64,000 bases of DNA, from positions 434,001 through 498,000 of the forward strand of contig CAZBSI010000001.1 in NCBI GenBank assembly GCA_964494345.1, given 5' to 3'. The stretch is from DTKD01 sp964494345. GTDB lineage: Bacteria; Armatimonadota; UBA5829. Position numbers and translations under genes: made by a program. Positions 17,069-26,165 of the stretch are shown here, in pieces. Every line of letters begins with the position of its first letter. Positions within the stretch are counted from its first letter, which is position 1. A model generated the notes under the pieces. It had not been told where the DNA came from and did no database searches. It saw only the letters and a program-made list of their open reading frames with translations.

Positions 17069-17821
17069 TTGAGTAAGCTGGACGTTGTTATATTAGCAGG
17101 TGCGCCTGCCGGGCCGGAATTAAGCCCCGATGCGCCTGAGCTGAACAAGGCGATGCTGAATCTGGGCAGCAAGACGATGCTGCAGTGGATTGTTGATGCG
17201 CTTAAAGGGGCATCTTCTACGGGAAGAATAGTTGCGGTTGGGGATGTTCGAGCAGAGGGTCTTGACGAGGTAGTTGAGCCTGCGGGAAATCTGATTGATA
17301 ATGTTAAACTGGGTATAAATACAGCCGACTCGGAGCCTGTATTAGTCGTCTGTTCAGATATTCCCCTGCTAACGCCGAAGGCTATCGACGATTTCGCCAC
17401 GAGGGCGCCTAAAGACGCAGGGTTAGTATATCCCATAATACGCAAGGAGGCGTGCGGCAAGCACCCCGAATTGAAGCGAACTTATCTGAAGACAGCCGAT
17501 GGCGTATTCACCGGCGGCAATATGATGCTGTTGAGCCGAGATTTTGTCGATAGAAACTGGAAGACTATTCAGGGCGCTTATGAAGCAAGAAAAAAGCCTG
17601 TCGAGCTTGCAAAAATGATCGGAATCGGAGTCTTGCTGAGGGTAATATTGGCGCAGGCGTTTCCCAATGTGTTAAAAGTTGCCTATCTTGAACGAACAAT
17701 TTCGAGGATGCTGGGCGGTAAAGTAGCCGCGGTGTGCAGCGAATATCCCGAAATCGGCGAGGATGTGGACAAGGCCTCCGATTTGGAAGCTGTAAGAAAA
17801 ATCCTGTGTATCGACACTTGA
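17069..17821 (+). CDS. MobA-like nucleotidyltransferase family protein
   Basis: This 250-residue protein has the GT-A nucleotidyltransferase outline: VVILAGAPAG at the N-terminus, LNKAMLNLGSKTMLQWIVDAL (the Lys after the first loop), and a metal-binding segment VLVVCSDIPLLTP. The usual GxGxRM signature of IspD, MobA and GlmU is replaced by AGAPAGPEL, so it is not a standard IspD. It starts with TTG four bases after ispE and ends just before dxs. The position suggests a link to isoprenoid synthesis, but the substrate is unknown. Confidence 0.75.
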   Translation: MSKLDVVILAGAPAGPELSPDAPELNKAMLNLGSKTMLQWIVDALKGASSTGRIVAVGDVRAEGLDEVVEPAGNLIDNVKLGINTADSEPVLVVCSDIPLLTPKAIDDFATRAPKDAGLVYPIIRKEACGKHPELKRTYLKTADGVFTGGNMMLLSRDFVDRNWKTIQGAYEARKKPVELAKMIGIGVLLRVILAQAFPNVLKVAYLERTISRMLGGKVAAVCSEYPEIGEDVDKASDLEAVRKILCIDT

Positions 17822-17829
17822 GCATAAAT

Positions 17830-19773
17830 ATGAACCCAAAAGACTATTTGTTAAATAAAGTAAACTCCCCGGCGGACCTGAAAAATCTGACCGAGTCCGA
17901 GCGAAAGGGCCTGGCTGAGGACATTCGCGCTCTGATTATAGACACGGTATCCCGCACCGGCGGACATCTCGCGTCGAATTTGGGCGCGGTGGAGCTTACC
18001 ATTGCCCTGCACACGGTTTTCGATTCGCCAAGCGACAAAATAGTCTGGGACGTTAGCCACCAAACCTACACGCATAAGCTTCTTACCGGCCGCAGAGAGG
18101 AGTTTTCCACACTGAGACAGGGTGGGGGACTGTCCGGGTTCACGCGGCGGGACGAGAGCGAACACGACGCGTTTGGAGCCGGGCACGCCAGCACATCGAT
18201 CTCTGCTGCACTTGGCTTAGCAAAAGCACGTGATCTGCGCGGAGGCAAGGAGCACGTAATCGCCGTCATCGGGGACGGCTCAATGACCGGCGGACTGGCC
18301 TTAGAGGGCCTCAACAACGCCGAGCAACTCGATACGGACGTCATAGTGATTCTAAACGACAATAAAATGTCGATATCGGAGAACGTCGGCGCGCTGGCCC
18401 TGCACCTCAGCAAGCTCCGCCTTGCACCGCTGTATCAAAAAGTCGAGACACGGGCCAAGGAAATGGTCGAGAGGATGCCTGCGGGAAAGACTATTGCCAA
18501 GACGGCCGTGGGACTGAGTCACGGCGTCACTCGCCTGCTCGCGTCAGCGGAAGGGGCCGTATTCGAGGGCATGGGTTTCACATATCTCGGCCCAATTGAC
18601 GGACACAGCACTGAGGTCCTAATAGATGTCCTGGAGAGTGCGAAGAGGCTCACAGGGCCGCTTCTAATACACGTGGTCACGCAAAAGGGCAAAGGCTACG
18701 AGTTCGCCGAGAGCAACTCAAGAATGTTCCACGGAATCAGCGGCTTCGACGTGTCCGACGGGATAATCGAGCGTGCAAATGGCAACACAAGCTATACCAA
18801 AGTTTTCTCCGACACGTTAGTGGAGCTTGCCGAGAATGATGATCGTGTGGTCGCAATTACCGCAGCGATGCCCGACGGGACAGGCCTTAATAAGTTCGCA
18901 GAGACGTTTCCGAACAGAATCTTTGATGTCGGTATAGCGGAAGAGCACGCAGTCACATTTGCGGCTGGACTGGCCGCGGGAGGGTTGAGGCCAGTTGTTG
19001 CGTTATATTCCACGTTCCTGCAGCGCGCCTACGATCAAGTGATGCACGATGTCTGCCTTCAAAACCTGCCGGTGGTGTTCGCAGTTGACAGAGCGGGGCT
19101 TGTCGGTGAGGATGGGGCGACTCATCACGGCGTATTTGACCTGTCGTTTTTGAGACACGCACCCGGCCTTGTCGTCGCAGCGCCTAAGGATACGATGGAG
19201 CTGCGAAACCTGATCGCCACCGCCCTTCGCCACGACGGGCCGATGGCCATAAGATATCCAAGAGGCGGCGGGCCGTGCCCGTATGAGTGCATCGAACCTG
19301 AAATCCTGTCCATCGGGCAGGGCGAGCGCCTGCTTGAGGGCGAAGACGCAGCGATCATCGCTATCGGCTCCACGGTATACCCGGCCATTGAAGCCGCAAA
19401 TCAGCTTCGAGAATCCGGCTACACCGCGGAAGTTATTAATGCAAGGTTCGTCAAACCGCTGGACGAAGCGTTGATATTAAGTGTCCTTGAAAAAGATATA
19501 CCCGTGGTCATAGTTGAGGACAATACAGTGGTCGGCGGGTTCGGATCTGCAATTTTAGAGCTTGCATCGCGACATAAGTGCAAAAACAATGCGATTAAGT
19601 TGGTCGGCACACCAGACGCATTCGTCGAACACGATTCCCTGGACAATTTGAGGGAGAAAATTGGGCTGACTGCCTCGCGAATCAGCGAATCTGTGTGCGA
19701 TTTGCTCGACACACATCAGCCCAGCGTAGTAACTTCGCAAACCGGCAGGCGTCGCAGTTTAAAGCTGCGATAA
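17830..19773 (+). CDS. dxs: 1-deoxy-D-xylulose-5-phosphate synthase
   Basis: DXS condenses pyruvate and glyceraldehyde-3-phosphate using thiamine diphosphate, the first step of the MEP pathway. Motifs are GGHLASNLGAVELT, DVSHQTYTHK, the ThDP motif GDGSMTGGLALEGLNNA, GIAEEHAVTFAAGLA, and the transketolase C domain ending near VVIVEDNTVVGGFGSAI. The ATG at 17830 gives 647 aa; the longer frame from 17734 overlaps the previous gene and is not needed. The gene is convergent with the SLH oxidoreductase. Confidence 0.96.
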   Translation: MNPKDYLLNKVNSPADLKNLTESERKGLAEDIRALIIDTVSRTGGHLASNLGAVELTIALHTVFDSPSDKIVWDVSHQTYTHKLLTGRREEFSTLRQGGGLSGFTRRDESEHDAFGAGHASTSISAALGLAKARDLRGGKEHVIAVIGDGSMTGGLALEGLNNAEQLDTDVIVILNDNKMSISENVGALALHLSKLRLAPLYQKVETRAKEMVERMPAGKTIAKTAVGLSHGVTRLLASAEGAVFEGMGFTYLGPIDGHSTEVLIDVLESAKRLTGPLLIHVVTQKGKGYEFAESNSRMFHGISGFDVSDGIIERANGNTSYTKVFSDTLVELAENDDRVVAITAAMPDGTGLNKFAETFPNRIFDVGIAEEHAVTFAAGLAAGGLRPVVALYSTFLQRAYDQVMHDVCLQNLPVVFAVDRAGLVGEDGATHHGVFDLSFLRHAPGLVVAAPKDTMELRNLIATALRHDGPMAIRYPRGGGPCPYECIEPEILSIGQGERLLEGEDAAIIAIGSTVYPAIEAANQLRESGYTAEVINARFVKPLDEALILSVLEKDIPVVIVEDNTVVGGFGSAILELASRHKCKNNAIKLVGTPDAFVEHDSLDNLREKIGLTASRISESVCDLLDTHQPSVVTSQTGRRRSLKLR

Positions 19774-19794
19774 ACCGCCCGCCAGTCACCAGCA

Positions 19795-21978
19795 TTAGTA
19801 TCTCATCGCCTTAACCCTGTGCGCCAGATAAATAGCTTCCGCCGCATCTGCGCGGGCGATTGGCGCATCGGGTTGGAATTTGCCAGGCTCATAGTTTTCA
19901 AACAGGCTGGGCGTAATTCTATGCGCTCTCAGCGTTTCGACAGCCTGGAAGTATGGCGAGTTTGTCGGAACATCGGAATAGCTCTGGCCGGATGCAATCG
20001 GTTTCCAGTCCGGATCGGTCTGAACTTTCGCTGCGACCAACCAACGTGCAAACTCGCCTCTGGTAATCGGCGAATCCGCCTGGCCCTCCGCCACCGGGTT
20101 TGCCTTCATCTGCCCACCCTCAAGCTGCATCAGCTTACACAGCGCGTCCGCCGCCTGCTGTTGGGTCAGATTCTCTTTTGGATTATAAGGCTCCTGCTGA
20201 AGAACTCCGCGTGCGCCGAGAAAGTTAATCGCCTTGAAGTGGCGCGTTTGCCCGTTGACATCGGAGTTCCAATTTATATACGCCTTTTGCGACAGGATTC
20301 TGTCCTGTACCCACGCCGGTCGCACACAGCGCAGGCTCATGTTTCGAGTTATCGCTAGATAAGCCGCCGCCGCTGCAGCCTGCCCGCAGGACATTCTTAC
20401 AGGCTCCATTCTCAGAGTGCCAAAAGCTACATGGGTGGCTGAGACAGCGTTCGTTACAAGCAGCCCCTCGATTTTTTGAGGGACGAGCACGCCGTATGGT
20501 ATCTGGCTCCAGGTTGTAATTGCACTTAACCACATCTCCCCTTCGCCCTTGTCCTTGCGAGTCGGGTCCTTGAGGTCCTCCATAGCGTGACTATCCATCG
20601 GGTAGGCCGCGATTCCAATGGAGTTCGCTTGATGGAACGTCCGCGCAAATGTCACCTCGTTTTCGGCCATAATGTGCTCGCCCATTACCCGACGGGCTTC
20701 TCGAATATACAGACCCGGAGGGAAATTGCCGGAATCCAGGAACTCATCATCGGCAAGCCCCAGGTTCTTATGACCGCGCTCATTTTGCATAAAATAGAGG
20801 TATCCCAGCGCGCGATCACGATAAAGGTTATCGATCTCCGCGCGTCGCTGATAAGTCGCGGTGGGGTAGTCGTTGTTGATACCCGGCCAATCCCCTCCGA
20901 ACGGGTGCGTGTTTATCTCATATTTCTGATTTGGCAGACTGCCCGAAGTGACGTTCCAGCTTTGCTTCCATTCGGGAGATGGCCCATAAGTGTCTGGACT
21001 ATAGCCCTTGGGTTTTTCAATGAGCGGCGCACCATTCTCCCCATAGTCTTTCCAAATCATCAGGTATTCATAGGACTGCATCTTAGAATCAGCCGCCCCG
21101 GTAGAGCCGGGCAGTATGATCTGGGTGCGATCGTCGAAATATATCACGCCTGCGTGCGGCTCGGCCGCAGACCTCGCTTCTCGACCCGCCCTCCAGGAAG
21201 CGCCCGTTGCTGCGGCTAAATCTGCCGTATCGGTGGCATCAATAGTGACGGCTGCATAAAGAGTACCCCGTTTGCCGAACTGATCACAGACCTCCGCGCC
21301 GCATATACGGTTTCCGCTCATAATCGGCCTTAGAGCGTTGGATTTCATAAATATACGTATGCACGGCTGTGCATATACCATTCCCTTAAAAATGGCGTTT
21401 GCAATCCGCGGTTCAAACTTCAAATAGCCTGGTTGAACATTGTAAAAAGACCAGATGTGCTCGCTAAACTCTCCGAACATGCCGTTGATATACAGCGGGT
21501 TTGCAGTGTCAGCCGCGCCGAGGCCCATTACAGACATCCCGCCGAGGCGATTGGTAGGCTCCACCAGCGCCACGGTTAGTCCCGATCTCGCCGCTGTGAT
21601 AGCCGCCGCAGTGCCCGATGCAGTGGCGCCGATCACCAATACGTCGTATTTGCCCTCATTCGGAAGCGCGTCCCAGGTCTTTTCGCGAACATCGTTTTCG
21701 CATAAGGAGCATTTGAACGTATAGACGGTATTCGGCGTCAGTTTATCAATAGTCTTCGATGCAAATGTATGGGACGGATTGGGCGGAAACTCACCTACGC
21801 TCCTGCCGTTCATAAAGAGTTGGGCAGGCTGGTCGTTATGCCGCCAGTATAACGTAATACTATCCGGCCCCTGGGCAATCGCCTGAAAAGAACCGTCGGC
21901 AGTCGTTGACATCATCGCACAAGCCCCGGCAGCACAGGCGCATAGAAGCAGAATTGATATAATAGTCTGTGTATTCAT
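19795..21978 (-). CDS. Secreted FAD-dependent oxidoreductase with C-terminal SLH repeats
   Basis: A signal peptide (MNTQTIISILLLCACAAGACA from the ATG at 21978) precedes a short fibronectin-like domain (about 25-100). A FAD_oxidored-type domain follows, with the Rossmann motif VLVIGATASGTAAAITAARSGL and the FAD-contacting EPTNRLGGMSVMG. From about residue 610 the protein shows S-layer homology repeats (TRGEFARWLVAAKV, YSDVPTNSPYFQAVETLRAHRI, ARADAAEAIYLA). This places a flavoenzyme on the cell surface. Substrates of such proteins are mostly unknown; some neighbour glycan-degradation genes. The Rossmann glycines read GATASG rather than GxGxxG, a common variant in this group. Confidence 0.85.
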   Translation of the reverse strand: MNTQTIISILLLCACAAGACAMMSTTADGSFQAIAQGPDSITLYWRHNDQPAQLFMNGRSVGEFPPNPSHTFASKTIDKLTPNTVYTFKCSLCENDVREKTWDALPNEGKYDVLVIGATASGTAAAITAARSGLTVALVEPTNRLGGMSVMGLGAADTANPLYINGMFGEFSEHIWSFYNVQPGYLKFEPRIANAIFKGMVYAQPCIRIFMKSNALRPIMSGNRICGAEVCDQFGKRGTLYAAVTIDATDTADLAAATGASWRAGREARSAAEPHAGVIYFDDRTQIILPGSTGAADSKMQSYEYLMIWKDYGENGAPLIEKPKGYSPDTYGPSPEWKQSWNVTSGSLPNQKYEINTHPFGGDWPGINNDYPTATYQRRAEIDNLYRDRALGYLYFMQNERGHKNLGLADDEFLDSGNFPPGLYIREARRVMGEHIMAENEVTFARTFHQANSIGIAAYPMDSHAMEDLKDPTRKDKGEGEMWLSAITTWSQIPYGVLVPQKIEGLLVTNAVSATHVAFGTLRMEPVRMSCGQAAAAAAYLAITRNMSLRCVRPAWVQDRILSQKAYINWNSDVNGQTRHFKAINFLGARGVLQQEPYNPKENLTQQQAADALCKLMQLEGGQMKANPVAEGQADSPITRGEFARWLVAAKVQTDPDWKPIASGQSYSDVPTNSPYFQAVETLRAHRITPSLFENYEPGKFQPDAPIARADAAEAIYLAHRVKAMRY

Positions 21979-22157
21979 AGTCTTATACTTCGCCTTGATA
22001 GCAATCATACCCTTCTTGAATCAGATACACGCAGCAGAACGATTTTATTAATTGCTGTGTCATAGTATGTATAACTATAGAGTTTGAACTTAGATATTTA
22101 TGCTTTGCGAGGTAAGTAGGGTGGTGAAAATGGCCGTTTTGTTCAGCGTGTCGCTCC

Positions 22158-22186
22158 TTGACTAAGTGTTGCCCCGGTAGGATAAT
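22158..22186 (+). promoter_or_regulatory. Promoter of the menaquinone operon, predicted leaderless
   Basis: TTGACT (22158-22163), a 17-base spacer and GATAAT (22181-22186) end only six bases before the GTG start at 22193. Transcription would begin at or next to the start codon, and there is no good SD between. Confidence 0.65.
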
Positions 22187-22192
22187 TAGGCC

Positions 22193-23641
22193 GTGGCTTA
22201 CAGTGGTTTAACAGATTTTATAGGCTGCCTTGAGAGACGGTGCGAACTTGTACGGGTTCGAGAGCAGGTTAGCCGGGACCTTGAGATCACCGAGATTGGC
22301 GACCGGGCTATGAAGTCCCAGGGTCCTGCGCTGTTGTTCGAAAACGTGGACGGCTTCGATATACCTGTGCTCATCAACTCTTACGGAAGCGCCGACAGAA
22401 TGGCGTTGGCGCTGGGCGTTGACGACGTAGAAGACGTCGCACGTCGCATAGAAACTCTGTTGCATACCGATTCACCGACATCTTTTGCAGAAAAATTGAT
22501 GATGCTTCCTAAGCTCATCGGGCTTAGCGCCGCATTCCCCAAGCCGGTCAAAAACGCGCCGTGTCAGGAAGTTGTACATATTGGGGACGATGCCAGCCTG
22601 GATATGCTGCCGATTTTGAAGTGCTGGCCGGAGGATGGTGGCAGATTTCTAACGCTGCCGATGGTGTTCACCAAATCCCTTGAAACCGGAAAGCGCAATG
22701 TTGGAATGTATCGAATGCATGTCTACGATGGTCGCAGTACGGGTATGCACTGGCACGTACACAAAGTCGGAGCACGACATTACGCCGAATATGAGGCGGC
22801 GGGCAAGCGTATGGAAGTGGCAGTGGGTTTGGGCGGCGATCCCGCTATTACTTATGCTGCCACGGCGCCCTTGCCGGAGGATTTCGACGAGATGTTATTC
22901 GCGGGCTTTCTTCGGCAATCTCCAGTTTCGATGATCCAGTGCAAGACTATCGACCAGCAGGTGCCGGCTGATGCGGAAATTGTGTTGGAGGGATATGTCG
23001 ATCCATACGAGCGACGTATCGAAGGCCCGTTCGGCGACCACACAGGATATTATTCCCCCGCCGACGATTATCCCGTGTTTCACTTAACCTGCATCACGCA
23101 TCGCAAAAACCCGATCTATCCTGCCACAATCGTCGGCAAGCCGCCGATGGAAGACTGCTATTTAGGCAAGGCGACTGAACGCATTTTTCTTCCTCTGGTC
23201 AAATCGCAGTTGCCGGAGATTGTGGATATAAACCTGCCGCTGGAGGGCATTTTTCACAACCTGGCGTTTGTTTCGATACGCAAACGCTATCCCCTGCAGG
23301 CGCATAAAGTGATCTCTGCGCTGTGGGGGCTTGGTCAGATGATGTTTACAAAAATTATCGTGATCTTCGATGAAGATGTGGATGTTCAGAACACGAGCGA
23401 GGTAATGTGGCGCCTGGGCAGCAATATCGATCCTCGCAGGGATATCGTCTTCTCAGATGGGCCAGTGGATGTGCTGGATCACGCTGCGCCTCAGCCGTTA
23501 TTCGGCTCGAAAATGGGCATAGATGCCACCAGGAAGATAACCGGTGAGAGGCACGAAAGACCGTGGCCGGATGACATCGTGATGAGCGCTGAGATCAAAA
23601 GTAAGATCGACTCTCTGTGGGGGAGGCTTGGAATTGGCTAA
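22193..23641 (+). CDS. ubiD: UbiD-family decarboxylase of menaquinone synthesis
   Basis: UbiD enzymes use prenylated FMN to decarboxylate aromatic acids. Residues 1-482 show the family outline: an N-terminal LTDFIGCLERRCELVRV, PALLFENVDG, and a catalytic region FGDHTGYYSPADDYPVFHLTCITHRKNPIYPATIVGKPPMEDCYLGKATERIFLP (given here as a stretch of shorter conserved pieces). Next come the UbiX-type flavin prenyltransferase and a UbiA prenyltransferase, so it most likely removes the carboxylate of prenylated dihydroxynaphthoate in the futalosine route. The GTG start lies at the predicted transcription start. Confidence 0.9.
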   Translation: MAYSGLTDFIGCLERRCELVRVREQVSRDLEITEIGDRAMKSQGPALLFENVDGFDIPVLINSYGSADRMALALGVDDVEDVARRIETLLHTDSPTSFAEKLMMLPKLIGLSAAFPKPVKNAPCQEVVHIGDDASLDMLPILKCWPEDGGRFLTLPMVFTKSLETGKRNVGMYRMHVYDGRSTGMHWHVHKVGARHYAEYEAAGKRMEVAVGLGGDPAITYAATAPLPEDFDEMLFAGFLRQSPVSMIQCKTIDQQVPADAEIVLEGYVDPYERRIEGPFGDHTGYYSPADDYPVFHLTCITHRKNPIYPATIVGKPPMEDCYLGKATERIFLPLVKSQLPEIVDINLPLEGIFHNLAFVSIRKRYPLQAHKVISALWGLGQMMFTKIIVIFDEDVDVQNTSEVMWRLGSNIDPRRDIVFSDGPVDVLDHAAPQPLFGSKMGIDATRKITGERHERPWPDDIVMSAEIKSKIDSLWGRLGIG

Positions 23642-24215
23642 GTCGTCGCGGATTATGGTGGCTATGACCGGCGCCAGTGGGGCAGTCTATGCAAAGCGCC
23701 TGCTGGAGGTCCTCCCAGATGCGTATGATACTGTCTATTTCTCCGTCTCCGAAAATGCTGCGAGGGTTATGTGCGATGAACTCAGTTTGGAGCATCTGGA
23801 GCAGATTATTCCAAAGGATCACGGGTATAAGATCAAACGATATTCTTGCACAGACCTATATGCGCCACCAGCCAGCGGGTCGCATGAATACGACGGTCTG
23901 GTGATTATCCCGTGCTCAATGGGGACTTTAGGAAGAGTCGCGGCGGGAATATCGGATGATCTGATAACAAGAGCTGCTGATGTTTGTGTAAAAGAACGAC
24001 GTAATCTTATACTCGTGGTGCGAGAAACACCCGTGAGTGTGATCCATTTGAGAAATATGACCGCGCTGGCAGAAGCGGGTGTAACTATATTGCCGGCGTG
24101 CCCGGGGTTCTATAACCAGCCCAATCAAATTAGCGATTTGGTGGACTTTGTGGTCGATCGCGTGCTGAAGGCCTTAGGGCTGAATATAAAGCTGACGAAG
24201 GGTTGGGGAGAATGA
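23634..24215 (+). CDS. ubiX: Flavin prenyltransferase UbiX
   Basis: UbiX attaches a dimethylallyl group to FMN to make the prFMN cofactor of the neighbouring UbiD. The N-terminal FMN motif VAMTGASGAVYAKRLLE, CSMGTLGRVAAGISDDLITRAADVCVKERR, and the C-terminal LPACPGFYNQP are typical. The length is 193. TTG at 23634 is seven bases after GGGAGG and overlaps the ubiD end by 8 bp; an upstream TTG at 23628 is too near the SD. Overlaps on both sides imply coupled translation. Confidence 0.93.
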   Translation: MAKSSRIMVAMTGASGAVYAKRLLEVLPDAYDTVYFSVSENAARVMCDELSLEHLEQIIPKDHGYKIKRYSCTDLYAPPASGSHEYDGLVIIPCSMGTLGRVAAGISDDLITRAADVCVKERRNLILVVRETPVSVIHLRNMTALAEAGVTILPACPGFYNQPNQISDLVDFVVDRVLKALGLNIKLTKGWGE

Positions 24216-25063
24216 TTCGCAAAATAGGGATCATTCTCGATATGATCAAATTCGAGCACACGATCTTTGCGATGCCTTTCGCGTTGATCTCTATGCTGGT
24301 TGCGGCAAACGGCCTGCCGTCGATGTCTACATTCGTATGGATACTTTTGGCAATGGCAGGTGCTCGAAGTGCGGCAATGACGTTTAATCGTATTGCGGAC
24401 GCCAAAATTGACGCAGCCAACCCTAGAACAGCCTCAAGAGCCATCCCTGCAGGGTTAGTCTCGCTTAGCGCTGCCTGGATTTTCGTGGTTGTTTCTGCAG
24501 GGTTATTAGTATTCGCGGCCTATATGCTCAATCCGCTTGCTTTTGCGCTTTCGCCGGTCGCGCTCGCAGTCGTGATGACCTATTCGTATTCCAAACGCTT
24601 TACCAGCTTATCGCATTTGTGGTTGGGGTTAAGCTTGGGAATCGCGCCTGTTGGGGCATGGATAGCTGTAACTGGAAAAATAGGGCTTGCAAGTATGGCG
24701 CTCAGTGCGGCTGTGATACTGTGGACTGCAGGCTTTGATATCATATACTCCCTGCAGGATCTGGACATAGACCGCAAGGCGCGCTTGTTTTCTCTGCCAT
24801 CTCGATTAGGCCCTGCGAAAGCGCTGGCTGTATCACGCTTGTTCCACGCCTGCATGGTCGCGATGATAGCGTGGTTCGGTGTGCTGGGCGGCTTGGGTAT
24901 GGTGTATTATGTCGGAGTCGCGCTTGTCGCGGCATTTTTGGTTTACGAGCAAAGCCTTGTATCGGCCAAGGACTTCTCAAGGGTAAATACTGCATTTTTC
25001 ACGCTCAATGGGTGCGTTAGCATCGGTTTGCTATTCTTTGTGGTGGCGGATTTATTTTTATGA
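24212..25063 (+). CDS. mqnP: UbiA-family prenyltransferase (MqnP-like)
   Basis: This integral membrane protein (283 aa, about eight TM segments) attaches the polyprenyl tail to the aromatic ring. The first Asp-rich motif reads NRIADAKIDAANPRTASR and the second YSLQDLDIDRKA, with YSYSKRFT between, as in UbiA/MqnP. The ATG at 24212 overlaps the ubiX stop (ATGA) with GGGGAG upstream. With mqnE, mqnA and mqnC next in line, the acceptor is most likely 1,4-dihydroxy-6-naphthoate rather than 4-hydroxybenzoate. Confidence 0.9.
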   Translation: MIRKIGIILDMIKFEHTIFAMPFALISMLVAANGLPSMSTFVWILLAMAGARSAAMTFNRIADAKIDAANPRTASRAIPAGLVSLSAAWIFVVVSAGLLVFAAYMLNPLAFALSPVALAVVMTYSYSKRFTSLSHLWLGLSLGIAPVGAWIAVTGKIGLASMALSAAVILWTAGFDIIYSLQDLDIDRKARLFSLPSRLGPAKALAVSRLFHACMVAMIAWFGVLGGLGMVYYVGVALVAAFLVYEQSLVSAKDFSRVNTAFFTLNGCVSIGLLFFVVADLFL

Positions 25064-26154
25064 TCGACTTGATGATTGAAAGAAGCGATGTTGGAGATAT
25101 TCTGGGCAGGGCTTTATCTGGGGCGCGGCTCTCTGTGGAAGACGGGGTGCGGCTGTTTGAGTCGGATGATATTGCTACGATAGGCGCCGCTGCGAACGAG
25201 ATCAGAACGCGTTTGAACGGAGATAGAGCGTATTACGTGGTCAATCGGCATATTAACTATACCGACATCTGCAAAAATCGGTGCCGATTCTGCGCATTTT
25301 CACGAAATGAGGGTGATTCCGACGCCTACGCGATGTCCGTTGACCAGATCGTGCACCAGGCAGAATCCGAGTGGCAGAGAATGCAGTACAGCGAACTGCA
25401 CATTGTAGGAGGGCTGCATCCAACCCTGCCTCTTTCATATTATACGGACATGCTTTCTGCGCTGAGTCAAAGATTACCGACAGTACATATACAGGCTTTT
25501 ACAGCCGTTGAGATAGCTCATATCGCTCAAATCGGAGGAATTACTGTCAGAGAAGCGCTCGTTGAGCTGAAAGACGCCGGGTTAGGGTCCATTCCTGGAG
25601 GAGGCGCAGAGGTATTTAGCCCTCGCGTGCGATCTATTGTCTGCCCGGAAAAAATGCCCGGTTCGGATTGGCTGGCGGTGATGCGCGAGGCTCATAGTCT
25701 GGGGCTGAAAAGCAACGCGACAATGCTGTTTGGCCACGTAGAAACCTGCCGAGAACGAATTGAGCATATGATCGCGCTTCGGGATCTGCAGGACGAAACA
25801 GACGGATTCATGACCTTTATCCCACTGAAGTTCCACGCAGCAAACACGGACCTGGCTCAGATGGCTTCTCCGACCAGTGCACTGGACGATCTGAAGCTGT
25901 ATTCTATCTCCCGGCTCATGATCGACAATATCCCGCATTTGAAGGTCTTCTGGATCATGCTGGGACTCAAACTCGCCCAGACAGCATTAAGCTTCGGGGC
26001 CGACGACTTCGATGGCACGGTTGTCGAGGAAAAGATCACGCATCGGGCAGGTGCAAAGACGCCGGAAGGGTTGACAGTTGAAGATATAAAGCATCTGATT
26101 CAAGAGGCTGGGCTGGTCCCGACCGAGCGCGATACAATCTACAATTTGATTTAA
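25060..26154 (+). CDS. mqnE: Aminofutalosine synthase (radical SAM)
   Basis: MqnE joins the chorismate-derived enolpyruvyl benzoate to S-adenosylmethionine to make aminodeoxyfutalosine. The radical SAM triad Cys71, Cys75, Cys78 is in CKNRCRFCAF, preceded by VNRHINYTDI. SIPGGGAEVF and NATMLFGHVE are shared by MqnE/MqnC/CofH proteins. FIPLKFHAANTDL helps distinguish MqnE from MqnC. Its length is 364. The ATG overlaps the upstream stop as ATGA. Confidence 0.93.
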   Translation: MIDLMIERSDVGDILGRALSGARLSVEDGVRLFESDDIATIGAAANEIRTRLNGDRAYYVVNRHINYTDICKNRCRFCAFSRNEGDSDAYAMSVDQIVHQAESEWQRMQYSELHIVGGLHPTLPLSYYTDMLSALSQRLPTVHIQAFTAVEIAHIAQIGGITVREALVELKDAGLGSIPGGGAEVFSPRVRSIVCPEKMPGSDWLAVMREAHSLGLKSNATMLFGHVETCRERIEHMIALRDLQDETDGFMTFIPLKFHAANTDLAQMASPTSALDDLKLYSISRLMIDNIPHLKVFWIMLGLKLAQTALSFGADDFDGTVVEEKITHRAGAKTPEGLTVEDIKHLIQEAGLVPTERDTIYNLI

Positions 26155-26165
26155 GAAGGATAGAT

